A stretch of DNA of 64,000 nt from positions 124,001 to 188,000 of the forward strand of contig JAJFJZ010000025.1 in assembly GCA_021773565.1 (NCBI GenBank), read 5' to 3'. A program made the position numbers and the translations under genes. How positions within the stretch are numbered: the stretch's first letter is position 1; each line of letters starts with the position of its first letter. The notes under the pieces were generated by a model. That model did no database searches, was not told the origin of the DNA, and saw only the letters and a program-made list of their open reading frames with translations. The stretch comes from Gammaproteobacteria bacterium (GTDB lineage Bacteria; Pseudomonadota; Gammaproteobacteria; Pseudomonadales; Azotimanducaceae). Positions 36,606-45,367 of this stretch are shown here, one piece after another.

Positions 36606-37588
36606 ACAAGCGTCTCCAAAAAACCAAGTATGGCCTCATTTACATCTTGCGGTGCTTCCTGCTGTGTCCAGTGGCCTATTCCTGGTATAAGTTTGTTCAC
36701 CCGCAAATCGGGAACATTTTCAGGTAACTGCGCAATTGCTTCGGCTGCCATAATCACCACGCCGTCTTTATCGCCCGCGATAAACATCGCCGGCTGGGTA
36801 ATTTTTCTGGGTGCATTTGCTGTTAACTCCCAGGTTTCATTCATATTTCGGTAGTAGTTTAACGGCCCCCTGAAACCACTGTTGGCAAATTCGTTTACGT
36901 AATAATCCAGATCTGCTTCACTAATCCACGCGGGCATGGACTCTGGCTCAGGCAGATCAGATAACAAATCCGAGTCTGGAGATTTTGCCGGTATCAGGGC
37001 CAGATCAGAGTCACCGCTTGCCATATATAGAAATTTTTTCAAGGCAAGGCGAATATCTTTTTCAAACTCAGCTTCTGCGACTCCCGGTTTTTGAAAATAT
37101 AACTGGTAAAAGAACATGTCTTTAAAAATCAGCTTTATCATATCCAGTGGGGGTGTATCTGCGCGAGGCACAAACGGTACAGATAAACCCCCCACCGCGG
37201 TAATCCAGTCCGGGTGGTTAAGCGCGCAACTCCAGGCAGTAGGTGCGCCCCAATCGTGACCAAAAACTACCGCAGTTTCATAGCCCAGTGCAGGAATCAG
37301 TCCGACGATATCATTTACAATCTCAACCTGGTTGTAGGCACTTATGTCCCGGGGCTTATCACTTTTGCCATAACCACGCATATCCGGAGCTACAGCGTGG
37401 TAACCTGCATCTGCAAGCGCCTTAAACTGGTGACGCCAGGAATACCAGGATTCCGGAAAGCCATGCAGCATTAGTACCAGGCCCTTATGTTCGGCTCCCG
37501 GCTCAGCCCCCATCTCAGCCCCCATCTCAGCAATGTTAAGATGTATTGAATTTGTCGCAATTCGTCTCTGGTTTATTTCACCAATCAT
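36602..37588 (-). CDS. Epoxide-hydrolase-like alpha/beta hydrolase
   Basis: 328 residues. The oxyanion-hole motif is MLHGFPESWYSWRHQ (H-G-x-P), the nucleophile aspartate is in VFGHDWGAPTAW, and the cap-domain region includes tyrosines. The late histidine is in LIPGIGHWTQQEAP. A nucleophilic aspartate instead of serine places it with epoxide hydrolases or haloalkane dehalogenases; HGFP favours epoxide hydrolase. Overlaps both neighbours by 4 bases. A 12-base in-frame repeat near the N-terminus gives MGAEMGAEPGAE. Confidence 0.85.
   Translation of the reverse strand: MIGEINQRRIATNSIHLNIAEMGAEMGAEPGAEHKGLVLMLHGFPESWYSWRHQFKALADAGYHAVAPDMRGYGKSDKPRDISAYNQVEIVNDIVGLIPALGYETAVVFGHDWGAPTAWSCALNHPDWITAVGGLSVPFVPRADTPPLDMIKLIFKDMFFYQLYFQKPGVAEAEFEKDIRLALKKFLYMASGDSDLALIPAKSPDSDLLSDLPEPESMPAWISEADLDYYVNEFANSGFRGPLNYYRNMNETWELTANAPRKITQPAMFIAGDKDGVVIMAAEAIAQLPENVPDLRVNKLIPGIGHWTQQEAPQDVNEAILGFLETLV
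37502..37531. repeat. 12-base in-frame direct repeat in the epoxide-hydrolase-like gene
   Basis: CTCAGCCCCCAT occurs twice in tandem (37502-37513, 37514-37525), followed by a half unit CTCAGC. It encodes the MGAE-MGAE segment near the protein's N-terminus, outside the hydrolase core. Confidence 0.8.
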
Positions 37589-39264
37589 GCTGCACGCCCC
37601 GGCAAAATCCGCCCACAGCGCGCATCTGTATAACCTCCATCAGCCTGATAGACCACCCTGCCACCAACAACAACAGTCTCCACTCCGATCGCATCCCTGA
37701 CATAACGGCTGCCCTGGCCGGGAATATCCTGTCGAAAATACTCCGCGCCGCGTGCGATGGTGTCGGCATCAAAAATTGTTATATCCGCAACAAAACCCTT
37801 TTTTAGAATACCTCTGTCTGGCAAGCCCCAGATTTTGGCCGTATCCGAAGTGATTTTCTTTACCGCAGCCTCCACCCCCAACAAACCCGCTTCGCGCACA
37901 AACTTGCTGAACAGGTATCCGGTATCGCCATAAGTAGAGAAGGAAAGAATATGCGCACCACCATCACTCGCACCAATATGTACATTAGGGTGGCCTAATA
38001 ACTCCCCTACTTTTGCTACATTGTTGTGCCCCATATCTGCGGCGAGAAAGTGTGCCTGCAAGTCTTCTTCCAGAGAAAGATCCAGCATGAGTTCCACGGC
38101 AGTACACGCGCGCTCTCTTGCGACCTCACCCAGCGTTCTGCCAACCAGACACTGGTTTTTGTCAGTCTGCACCTGTCGAATAACCAGCGTGTCCCACAAT
38201 CCTTTTAGGGGACTGGCCTGTGCTTCTGACAGGTAGGTTTCTCTACGGCTGGGATCAGAAAAACTCGCAACAATGCTGTCATGCGTGCCAAATCGCATAG
38301 TTGCATACCAGCCAGGTAGCCTGATAAACAACAGACTGGGCACATCCAGCGTAAAACTGATATCAATCGGACGTGTCTGCACCTGAGGCCATACCCTTGC
38401 CCCCCGGGCAAATTGCTCTTCAACTCGTTGCATCAAGCGGTCGACTCCACGCATGTCCTCGCCGTTGACAAACAGGGGAGAAAAAGTAGTGGTTATCTGA
38501 TGCTTAACAGACAGATCAGCCAGTTGGTCCAGCCGCGCAATACTCAGATCTGTGTCATAGAATTCCGGAACAATCTGCAGGATACGCTGGTAGTCACCAA
38601 GCACCTCACACAGGCCATCCAGCTCTGCAACATCAGAATAACGACTGGGAACGGGTTGCAAACGCTCATCCATATCTACAAAACTCGTCGACAGGCCTAC
38701 AGCGCCACATTCCAGACATTCACGCAGAAGGTCCTGCATTTGCTGCACTTCACCCGCCGTGGCAACTCGTTGTGCCGCGGCCTCATCCATAACCCACAAC
38801 CTAAGCACACTGTGGCCCACCAATGGGGCGATGTTTATGGATAAGGTAGATTTTATGCGGTTAACAAATTCTTCGAAACTTTCCCAGTTCCACTCTATGC
38901 CTTCTTCAAAGGCGCGCACTGGCATCTCTTCAATCTGGTTAAACATACCAACCAGAATGGGTCGGTGCTTCTTCTTGAGCGGCGCTAATGACAATGAACA
39001 ATTACCTGGAACAATGGTAGTAACCCCATGTTCCAGGGCGGGGCGTGCCTGACCGTCCCAAAGCAGTTGTGCATCAAAATGTGTATGGGGGTCGATGAAT
39101 CCGGGGCTAACTACCTTGTTACTGGCATCGAGAGTTGCTTTCGCCTCACTATCCACATTACCCAACTGCACAATCCTGTCGCCCAGAATCCCAATATCGC
39201 CAATATAAGCTGGCAAACCCGTGCCATCGATAATACGACCATTTTTTATTACCAAATCCAGCAT
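37585..39264 (-). CDS. D-aminoacylase-like amidohydrolase (N-acyl-D-amino-acid deacylase family)
   Basis: 559 residues of the amidohydrolase superfamily. VVSPGFIDPHTHFDAQLLWD carries the HTH metal motif. TTIVPGNCSLSLAP has the cysteine that serves as zinc ligand in D-aminoacylase. IGASDGGAHI carries the catalytic aspartate. The C-terminal FVADITIFD and ETVVVGGRVVYQ strands close the beta sandwich. Known members deacylate N-acyl-D-amino acids, but many marine relatives act on unknown amides. It overlaps the hydrolase gene by 4 bases and is the first of the coupled three-gene set. Confidence 0.83.
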   Translation of the reverse strand: MLDLVIKNGRIIDGTGLPAYIGDIGILGDRIVQLGNVDSEAKATLDASNKVVSPGFIDPHTHFDAQLLWDGQARPALEHGVTTIVPGNCSLSLAPLKKKHRPILVGMFNQIEEMPVRAFEEGIEWNWESFEEFVNRIKSTLSINIAPLVGHSVLRLWVMDEAAAQRVATAGEVQQMQDLLRECLECGAVGLSTSFVDMDERLQPVPSRYSDVAELDGLCEVLGDYQRILQIVPEFYDTDLSIARLDQLADLSVKHQITTTFSPLFVNGEDMRGVDRLMQRVEEQFARGARVWPQVQTRPIDISFTLDVPSLLFIRLPGWYATMRFGTHDSIVASFSDPSRRETYLSEAQASPLKGLWDTLVIRQVQTDKNQCLVGRTLGEVARERACTAVELMLDLSLEEDLQAHFLAADMGHNNVAKVGELLGHPNVHIGASDGGAHILSFSTYGDTGYLFSKFVREAGLLGVEAAVKKITSDTAKIWGLPDRGILKKGFVADITIFDADTIARGAEYFRQDIPGQGSRYVRDAIGVETVVVGGRVVYQADGGYTDARCGRILPGRAA

Positions 39265-39285
39265 GCTGTTTTCCTTTGTCTGTTG

Positions 39286-39528
39286 TTAGGTATCAAGCTT
39301 GTACCGATTGTACGACGTTGCGAGGGCCTGCTTCACTCGGGTCCAGGGCTGGCCCACAAGCTCTTCAGGATCAGTGGCTGAACAATTTTCCATGAGTAGA
39401 GCCCCCGCATGCCCGTCCAAAGCGATTTCCGAGACCGCTCCGTTGCCATACACAATTGTCACAATAAGTTCTGCAGCGCCGTCATGTGCAGCAGCGACAC
39501 GTACTTTTTGAATGCTCGCATCGGTCAC
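39286..39528 (-). CDS. Small protein of unknown function (80 aa)
   Basis: I do not recognise a family. The sequence has three strand-like segments (IQKVRVAAAHDGAAELIVTIVYGNGAVSEIAL), an acidic turn, and a final helix (PWTRVKQALATSYNRYKL). It has no signal peptide or membrane helix. It sits 21 bases upstream of the D-aminoacylase gene and 12 bases after another small gene on the same strand, so it is likely a member of the TetR-to-MFS operon. Coding potential is supported by position, in-frame spacing and lack of an alternative reading frame. Confidence 0.6.
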   Translation of the reverse strand: MTDASIQKVRVAAAHDGAAELIVTIVYGNGAVSEIALDGHAGALLMENCSATDPEELVGQPWTRVKQALATSYNRYKLDT

Positions 39529-39540
39529 AGATTTGATTCG

Positions 39541-39765
39541 CTAGCGTGGCGCTTCAATGAATATGATGTCACTGGGTAATACAGGGTGTAGTTCTGTATC
39601 AGGTGACGTACCAACAGAGGCGCGCATAAACACATGCAGATTCCAGCTTTGTAATGCGGCAATTGCATCTTCAGTTGATAAACGCGGTAAGGTCCGGGAC
39701 GCGATTGTACGCCAGTTGTCCCCGCTTTCAGGAAATATGGATTTACGTTGAATTGTCAAGGCCAT
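39541..39765 (-). CDS. Small protein of unknown function, possible LysM-like fold (74 aa)
   Basis: The sequence has DNWRTIASRTLPRLSTEDAIAALQSWNLHVF and LPSDIIFIEAPR. The order (a turn before W-x-x-I-A, a helix ending in N-x-x-V, and a terminal D-x-I-x-I-E-A-P strand) resembles a LysM or phage tail-X domain, but the match is loose. It lies 11 bases downstream of the TetR gene on the same strand and 12 bases before the next small gene. Calling it LysM is a guess; being a real gene is more likely than not. Confidence 0.55.
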   Translation of the reverse strand: MALTIQRKSIFPESGDNWRTIASRTLPRLSTEDAIAALQSWNLHVFMRASVGTSPDTELHPVLPSDIIFIEAPR

Positions 39766-39776
39766 CGTGATTTACC

Positions 39777-40499
39777 CTATACTTGTATATGCGTAGCTTG
39801 TTGAGTACTTGAATCATCTGTGGCACGCAACCTGATCCGCTGTTTTGGCAGAGCAGCAATGCGCGTAAGCTGGTCTTGCAAGTTATCAACACGGGATTCT
39901 ATCTCCTGACGATGCGCTTGCGTTGCAGCACCCGCCAGTGCTAATCCTGCACCAAATTGTGCACGCACCTCCAGCTCTGCCAAAGTTATGAGACCACTTA
40001 CCCACTCCACAATGCCGGCGAAAAAAACGTAAGAGATAGTTCGAGCGATGTAATCAGCACGAATGTGCTTACGTAAATACCCCGATGTTTGCGCATTTCG
40101 AACCAGTTTATTCATCATCACCTGGCGTGGACCACTGAACAGGGTACGCAGTTCTCCTTCCCCGTCTTTATTCAGCGCCACGAGGATTGCGCGGTAAAAT
40201 CCCGGTTGTTCCGAATAAAACGCCGTAGCCAATGTGATGGATTGAAACACCCGCTCAAGCGGATTTACCTGTAGTTGATTCAGTCTGCTCTGGTAGGAAG
40301 CCAGATCAGCATCCAGTACTGCGTGTAGAATTTCCTGCTTGGAGCCAAACAGATTGTACGGAGTAGCTATACTGACACCCGCACGGCTTGCCAGAATACG
40401 CATGGAAAAACCCGAATCACCGGTTTTGCGCATCAAATCCCGCGCTGCTAGCAGTATCTGATGGCGTCTTAGCTGTTTAGAGTCTTCCCTAAGACCCAT
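39777..40499 (-). CDS. TetR/AcrR-family transcriptional regulator
   Basis: 240 residues. The N-terminal DNA-binding domain is RRHQILLAARDLMRKTGDSGFSMRILASRAGVSIATPYNLFGSKQEILHAVLDAD, with the helix-turn-helix in FSMRILASRAGVSIATPYNLF. The C-terminal helical domain (residues about 75-215) would bind a ligand. It heads a minus-strand run with two small genes, the D-aminoacylase, hydrolase, monooxygenase and transporter genes, and probably controls them and itself through a palindrome 57 bases upstream. Ligand unknown. Confidence 0.88.
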   Translation of the reverse strand: MGLREDSKQLRRHQILLAARDLMRKTGDSGFSMRILASRAGVSIATPYNLFGSKQEILHAVLDADLASYQSRLNQLQVNPLERVFQSITLATAFYSEQPGFYRAILVALNKDGEGELRTLFSGPRQVMMNKLVRNAQTSGYLRKHIRADYIARTISYVFFAGIVEWVSGLITLAELEVRAQFGAGLALAGAATQAHRQEIESRVDNLQDQLTRIAALPKQRIRLRATDDSSTQQATHIQV

Positions 40500-40555
40500 T
40501 AAACTCGCACCATTCTTGATTATCCCGAGTGAAAGATGCGCTAAGCCTACACAAA

Positions 40556-40571
40556 TTAAAACATGTTTTAA
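40556..40571. promoter_or_regulatory. Perfect 16-base palindrome, candidate TetR operator
   Basis: TTAAAACATGTTTTAA reads the same on both strands and lies 57 bases before the TetR start in the divergent region between the TetR and DUF1643 genes. Length and symmetry fit the operator of a TetR dimer. No experimental support; AT-rich composition lowers certainty. Confidence 0.5.
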
Positions 40572-40656
40572 AGATTTTTATATCACGTTCTACTTATTTA
40601 CAACCTGGCTGCCAAAAAACAATGCCGCTCCCGTAGTACCTGATTCGCATTCTCTT

Positions 40657-40680
40657 TTACCTTAACCGATTGCAAGGTAA
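40657..40680. promoter_or_regulatory. Inverted repeat before the DUF1643 gene
   Basis: TTACCTT (40657-40663) and AAGGTAA (40674-40680) are perfect inverted copies separated by 10 bases, ending 35 bases before the DUF1643 start. It could be a second operator or a short RNA hairpin in the leader. TATATT at 40691-40696 could be a -10 box, but no well-spaced -35 box is clear. Confidence 0.35.
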
Positions 40681-40715
40681 TCTGGCAGTATATTAAGCGT
40701 ATAGAAGATTTCACA

Positions 40716-41180
40716 ATGAAAATGTCTGCCAAATTATCGACCTGCGGCAGCTACCGCTATGAGTTACATCGCAGCTGGGATACTGAATTGGAAAGTGTTT
40801 TATTTATTGGGCTTAACCCCTCGACGGCCGATCACACCCGGGATGACCAGACATCACGCGTGTGTATTAACTTCGCAATGCGCTGGGGTTATGGAGGCGT
40901 AACAATCGCGAATCTCTTCGCATTCAGGTCCACCGACCCTGCACGCTTAAAAACAGCAACTGATCCTGTCGGCCCGGAAAATAACCGAGTGTTACGACGT
41001 TTATGCAAAAAATCCAGCCTGGTAATTTGTGCCTGGAGCGATATGGGTGGTTATCTGGCCAGAGATAAGGAAGTGCTGGGTATGATAAACAAGCCCCATT
41101 GCCTGTCCCGTCTTAAAAGTGGTCGCCCGGGACACCCACTATACAAAAGTCGAGCCCTGTTACCCAAATCCATGTTCTAA
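40716..41180 (+). CDS. DUF1643 domain protein
   Basis: 154 residues. SVLFIGLNPSTADHTRDDQTSRVCINFAMRWGYGGVTIANLFAFRSTDP is the signature block of DUF1643, and LVICAWSDMGG the second strand. Family members are small soluble proteins, distantly like uracil-DNA-glycosylase-fold proteins in their N-P-S-T-A-D loop, with no established role. Two near ATGs (40716 and 40722) are possible starts. It is alone on the plus strand, divergent from the TetR gene and 8 bases from the convergent oxidase gene. Confidence 0.82.
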   Translation: MKMSAKLSTCGSYRYELHRSWDTELESVLFIGLNPSTADHTRDDQTSRVCINFAMRWGYGGVTIANLFAFRSTDPARLKTATDPVGPENNRVLRRLCKKSSLVICAWSDMGGYLARDKEVLGMINKPHCLSRLKSGRPGHPLYKSRALLPKSMF

Positions 41181-41188
41181 CAATTGGT

Positions 41189-42328
41189 TTATTCCTTTGC
41201 AAAACGCAGTGGTGACAGGGCTTTGCGTAGTGTCTCTATACCCACTTCTTCAAAATCCAGAGAGTCTACACAATCCGTATTGCCCAACAAAATACTTGCG
41301 GCAATCGCAGACATTGCTGGTGCCGTTTGAACACCATAACCGCCCTGGCCTGCAAGTATAAAAAACCCGTTGTCTCTGTCATCAAATCCAGCCACCGGCG
41401 TGCGATCGGGTGCAAAAGTGCGTAAGCCCGCCCAACTGTGCGTAACCCGCGGAACTTTTAATCCGGTGCATTGTTCAAACGCATCCGCTGCAATGGCGAT
41501 GTCCAGCTCATCCGCCTGCGCATCACACGGTACTGTTAAGGTTTCATCGGCGGGAGATACAAGGACAGACCCTGCATCAGGTTTAAAATAGAAATTTTCA
41601 TTTGCATCAATCACCATGGGATGGCCATGCATTGGATGTCCCTCGGGTTCCGGAATCAGGATCGCGGTGCGTCTCAAGGCAGACAAACCCAGCACCTGGG
41701 CATTTGCCAATGCACTTATTGAGTCGGCCCAGGCCCCCGCTGCATTTACAACAACATCTGCAGAGTACTGTCCATGTAACGTATCTGCGCGCCACGCTCC
41801 CGCATGAAACTCCAGGCGATTTACCAGCGCGCCAGTTTCCAGAATACCCTGCTGTTTCTTAAACCTCCGCAGAAAGAGCTGGAGTATGGCATCAACATCC
41901 AGATCGCCGCTCCCCGAACCCAGCAAGGCACCGGCAACAAAATCCGGCGACAGAATGGGAAACCGTGCGCACGCATCTTCCCTGTCCATCCACAACAGCG
42001 CCCCACGATCCGAACTGTTAAATTGTTCCTTCAAGCCTGGCAGGTCCGATTCACGAGCCACAAACAGTCGATCCCTTGGCAAGAAAAGTCTCACTTCTGT
42101 CTCTTCCTGATCAGGGTTTAGAAAAAAGGATCTGCTGGCAGCAGTCATGGCCCTGACGTTGGCATTGCCATAATCCGTTGCATAGAACGCGGCCGATCGT
42201 CCAGTAGCGTGGTATCCAGGTTGTGATTCCATTTCGAGCAAACGAACACTGGCGAATTTTGACAGTTGAGCAGCTACAGAAGTGCCGGCGATACCAGCAC
42301 CTATTACCAAAAAATCAGTTTTTTGCAT
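41189..42328 (-). CDS. FAD-dependent amino acid oxidase/dehydrogenase (DadA/GlpO-like)
   Basis: 379 residues of the DAO fold. DFLVIGAGIAGTSVAAQLS binds FAD, GYHATGRSAAFYATDYG is the second conserved flavin element, and AGLRTFAPDRTPVAGFDDRDNGFFILAGQGGYGVQTAPAMS is the C-terminal cofactor segment. Members oxidise D-amino acids, glycine, sarcosine or 2-hydroxy acids. A 56-base gap separates it from the polysaccharide gene upstream. The nearby D-aminoacylase could supply D-amino acids to it, which is an inference from proximity only, since the two are in different operons. Confidence 0.85.
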   Translation of the reverse strand: MQKTDFLVIGAGIAGTSVAAQLSKFASVRLLEMESQPGYHATGRSAAFYATDYGNANVRAMTAASRSFFLNPDQEETEVRLFLPRDRLFVARESDLPGLKEQFNSSDRGALLWMDREDACARFPILSPDFVAGALLGSGSGDLDVDAILQLFLRRFKKQQGILETGALVNRLEFHAGAWRADTLHGQYSADVVVNAAGAWADSISALANAQVLGLSALRRTAILIPEPEGHPMHGHPMVIDANENFYFKPDAGSVLVSPADETLTVPCDAQADELDIAIAADAFEQCTGLKVPRVTHSWAGLRTFAPDRTPVAGFDDRDNGFFILAGQGGYGVQTAPAMSAIAASILLGNTDCVDSLDFEEVGIETLRKALSPLRFAKE

Positions 42329-42384
42329 ACGGGTTCCAGAACGCTATGGCTGGTAAGTGAGCTGGATAGTTATGCAGCCTGCCA

Positions 42385-44334
42385 TTAATCGGTTGCGGGC
42401 CGAGGCAGCGATACCACCTTTGCCTTGGAGCGTTCGTAGGACTGTTCTGCCATGTCTGACAATTCATCAGTAAGTTCGGCGCCCTCAACCAGCGCGATAA
42501 CAAAGGTGCGCACAGATTCAAAATCATAACTGTCGCACGCCTGTTTGAGTGTGTTAAGGGCACCACGAATTTCTGCCCAGGGTATATATCCTTCCTCGGC
42601 GCGCATTATCTTGCGATGCTCGGTAGTGGCTGATGTTTCTGCAATCAACAATTCTTCATACAGCTTTTCTCCCGATTTAAGACCGGTAAATTGAATTTCA
42701 ATATCACCATCGGGATTTTTGCTGTCTCGCACAGTATAGCCCTTTAAATGAATCATCCGCTCAGCAAGGTCCAGTATTTTAATTGAATTGCCCATATCCA
42801 GCAGAAATACATCGCCTCCCTGCGCCATGGAAGAGGCCTGAAGCACCAGTTGTGCTGCTTCCGGAATGGTCATAAAAAAACGCGTTACTTCCGGATGCGT
42901 GACGGTAACCGGTCCTCCATTTTCTATTTGTTCAGAAAACAGGGGCACCACAGATCCGGAAGAACCAAGTACGTTTCCAAACCGCACCATGGAAAATTTT
43001 GTCGCCCCGGATTGATCCTGCATTGCCTGTAACACCAATTCCGCCAGACGTTTGCTGGCTCCCATCATATTTGTAGTGCGCACGGCTTTATCGGTTGATA
43101 TTAGAATGAAATTTTTAACCCCGGCTTCCACTGCTGCCTCTGCGGCATGCAGCGTGCCAAAAGTATTGTTCTTAATACCCTGGATGACATTGCGTTCCAC
43201 AAGGCTAACGTGTTTATAAGCTGCCGCGTGGTATACGGTTTCAATCTGGTAAACTTCCAGGGTCCTTCGCATTAAAGCTGCATCGGTTACTGAACCCAGC
43301 ACCACTACAGTGGGTACCTGCAAGGAGTCGCGCACGCATAGATCGCTAATATCTCGTTGGATGCGAAACAGCGCAAATTCCGACTGATCGAGCATGACCA
43401 GCATACGAGGCTGAAGACGCGCGATTTGGCGACAGAGCTCAGACCCGATTGAGCCTCCTGCACCCGTCACCATAACCGACATATTTCGTACACACCCAAA
43501 CAACAGTTTCGGTGAGGGCTCTACCGTGTCACGGCCCAACAAATCTTCAATGTTTACATCACGGGTATTGTCTACCGACGCCTGACCCGAGACCAGATCA
43601 GACAGGTCTGGAATGAGCTGTACACGAACCGAAAACGGTTCAAGAAATTCTATAATACGCTTCCTGGTATCTCCCTCGGTGCTGGCTATGGCAACAAGTA
43701 CCACTTTGGCCTGGGTAGTTTCAAGTAAACGCGAAAGATCTGATGGAGGGTATACATAGATTCCGTTTATGGATCCCTTCTGAATTTTTTTATCATCATC
43801 CAAAAAAGCAGCTGGGAAATAATCACCCTGATGCTGCAAGCGGCGCACCAGTTCGGCACCGGCCTCACCTGCACCATAGATAATGATGGGTTTTTTTGCG
43901 CTAAACTTGCGCGCTAGCCAGTTGAGGTAGGAACGTACCGCAAATCGCGTACCAGCCACATAAATAAGCACCAGCATCCAGAAAATAATGGGAACAGAAC
44001 GCGGAAATCCTTTAAGGGGGACCAGATATGCCGTTGCAAAAATAGCAATCGCCGCCAAAGTTGCGCCTTTTACCACCGACATCATTGCATGGTTGCCCAT
44101 ATAGCGAACTATCTGTCGATACAGGCCAAGCCTTACAAATACGGGGATGGTTATTAATGCACTAACCACAAAAGCGGGCCAAAAATGCAGGATTTGCGGT
44201 GACCATTCCCCCAGGCGCAGGGCAAATGCACTCCACAGGGCAACAGGCAGCATAACGATATCAGCAGCCAGCGCTATTGCCTGTTTTTTTCTCCGGGAAA
44301 GTTCTTCCAACAAAGCTAACAGCATGTTATCCAT
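42385..44334 (-). CDS. wbpM: UDP-GlcNAc C6-dehydratase, WbpM-like, membrane-bound
   Basis: 649 residues. Four hydrophobic helices in the first 130 residues are followed by a CoA-binding-like Rossmann domain (KPIIIYGAGEAGAELVRRLQHQ). The catalytic SDR domain has MVTGAGGSIGSELCRQIARLQP and STDKAVRTTNMMGASKRLAE, where methionine replaces the usual tyrosine in the Y-x-x-x-K pair, as described for WbpM. It makes UDP-4-keto-6-deoxy-GlcNAc, precursor of QuiNAc and FucNAc. It is the last gene of the set GT4, epimerase, WbpL-like, WbpM-like, the same order as in Pseudomonas O-antigen loci. Confidence 0.9.
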   Translation of the reverse strand: MDNMLLALLEELSRRKKQAIALAADIVMLPVALWSAFALRLGEWSPQILHFWPAFVVSALITIPVFVRLGLYRQIVRYMGNHAMMSVVKGATLAAIAIFATAYLVPLKGFPRSVPIIFWMLVLIYVAGTRFAVRSYLNWLARKFSAKKPIIIYGAGEAGAELVRRLQHQGDYFPAAFLDDDKKIQKGSINGIYVYPPSDLSRLLETTQAKVVLVAIASTEGDTRKRIIEFLEPFSVRVQLIPDLSDLVSGQASVDNTRDVNIEDLLGRDTVEPSPKLLFGCVRNMSVMVTGAGGSIGSELCRQIARLQPRMLVMLDQSEFALFRIQRDISDLCVRDSLQVPTVVVLGSVTDAALMRRTLEVYQIETVYHAAAYKHVSLVERNVIQGIKNNTFGTLHAAEAAVEAGVKNFILISTDKAVRTTNMMGASKRLAELVLQAMQDQSGATKFSMVRFGNVLGSSGSVVPLFSEQIENGGPVTVTHPEVTRFFMTIPEAAQLVLQASSMAQGGDVFLLDMGNSIKILDLAERMIHLKGYTVRDSKNPDGDIEIQFTGLKSGEKLYEELLIAETSATTEHRKIMRAEEGYIPWAEIRGALNTLKQACDSYDFESVRTFVIALVEGAELTDELSDMAEQSYERSKAKVVSLPRPATD

Positions 44335-44344
44335 CCTTGATCAG

Positions 44345-45367
44345 CTATTTCGTTCTGGTATCGGTACTGGCGTCAGGTAATCCTGCTCCGAACCGGATAC
44401 ACAACACTAGAACTGGCGTACAAGACAGTCCCAGTGCCATTATGCCCCAAGATGGGTATTGAATGGCACCCCCGGCCAAAGGCAGCAGCACAATCACTGA
44501 ATACAGACAAAATGCCATCGTCACTTTTTGATGGCTGAAACGAATCGCCAGTTTTTGGTACAGGTGGCTGCGATGCGCAGAAGTAAAAGCCTGGCCGGAT
44601 ACCATTCTGCGGATTAACGTATAACTTGCGTCAACCCAGAAAACACTAAACAAAATCAGCGACACAAGCAGGGACAAAAGCCCTTGCTGGTTCAACAACA
44701 ATGCACTCGCTGCAAGCACGTATCCCAGAGGTGCGCTGCCAACATCGCCCATAAAAATACTGGCAGGTGGCCAATTGAAAAACAGGAACACCAGTGAGCA
44801 GGTACTCAACACCCAGAGCAAACGGTAAATCTCGGAGGGCATTTCCCTGGCCAAAAGCAGGCATGCAAGACAGTACACAAGACACTGCGCCGCCGCCAAG
44901 CCATCGATTCCATCCATAAAATTAAACAGGTTTACAAACCAGAGCATTCCCAAGGCCAGCACCCCACCTGCGACCAGCAAGAACACCACACCAGCCTGAT
45001 CAGAACTACCAGGCTCAATTAGCAAAAAAAGAATACTGGGCACAACTACCAAAATCTGTACCAGAAATCGTAGTCGTGAGGGTAGCGGCTTCAGGTCATC
45101 CCAAAAACCGGTAAGCCCCAGCATCAGCACTGAGAAAAAAATTGTCAGAAAACGCGCATCACCAACACCCTGACTCAAGCAATAAGCCAATATCGGAAGC
45201 ACGATTGCTACACCACCTATCGAAGGTGTTGGTTGAGTGTGGGAGCTGCGCGCATTGGGGCTGCTAAGCAAGCCTCGATTTAGCGAATACCAAAGTGTGA
45301 ATTTTTCAATTCCAAAACACGCTATTGCAGATCCGGCTACCCAGCCTAGTGTTGTGAAATCCAGCAA
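44345..45367 (-). CDS. wbpL: Undecaprenyl-phosphate glycosyl-1-phosphate transferase, WbpL/WecA-like
   Basis: 340 residues with about ten membrane helices. NLFNFMDGIDGLAAAQC and FMGDVGSAPLGYVLAASALL are the metal-binding and substrate loops of the MraY/WecA family, and HRSHLYQKLAIRF is the cytoplasmic histidine loop. It transfers a sugar-1-phosphate to undecaprenyl phosphate and so starts each O-antigen unit. It overlaps the epimerase gene by 23 bases. WbpL-like activity on UDP-QuiNAc or UDP-FucNAc is inferred from gene context. Confidence 0.88.
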   Translation of the reverse strand: MLDFTTLGWVAGSAIACFGIEKFTLWYSLNRGLLSSPNARSSHTQPTPSIGGVAIVLPILAYCLSQGVGDARFLTIFFSVLMLGLTGFWDDLKPLPSRLRFLVQILVVVPSILFLLIEPGSSDQAGVVFLLVAGGVLALGMLWFVNLFNFMDGIDGLAAAQCLVYCLACLLLAREMPSEIYRLLWVLSTCSLVFLFFNWPPASIFMGDVGSAPLGYVLAASALLLNQQGLLSLLVSLILFSVFWVDASYTLIRRMVSGQAFTSAHRSHLYQKLAIRFSHQKVTMAFCLYSVIVLLPLAGGAIQYPSWGIMALGLSCTPVLVLCIRFGAGLPDASTDTRTK

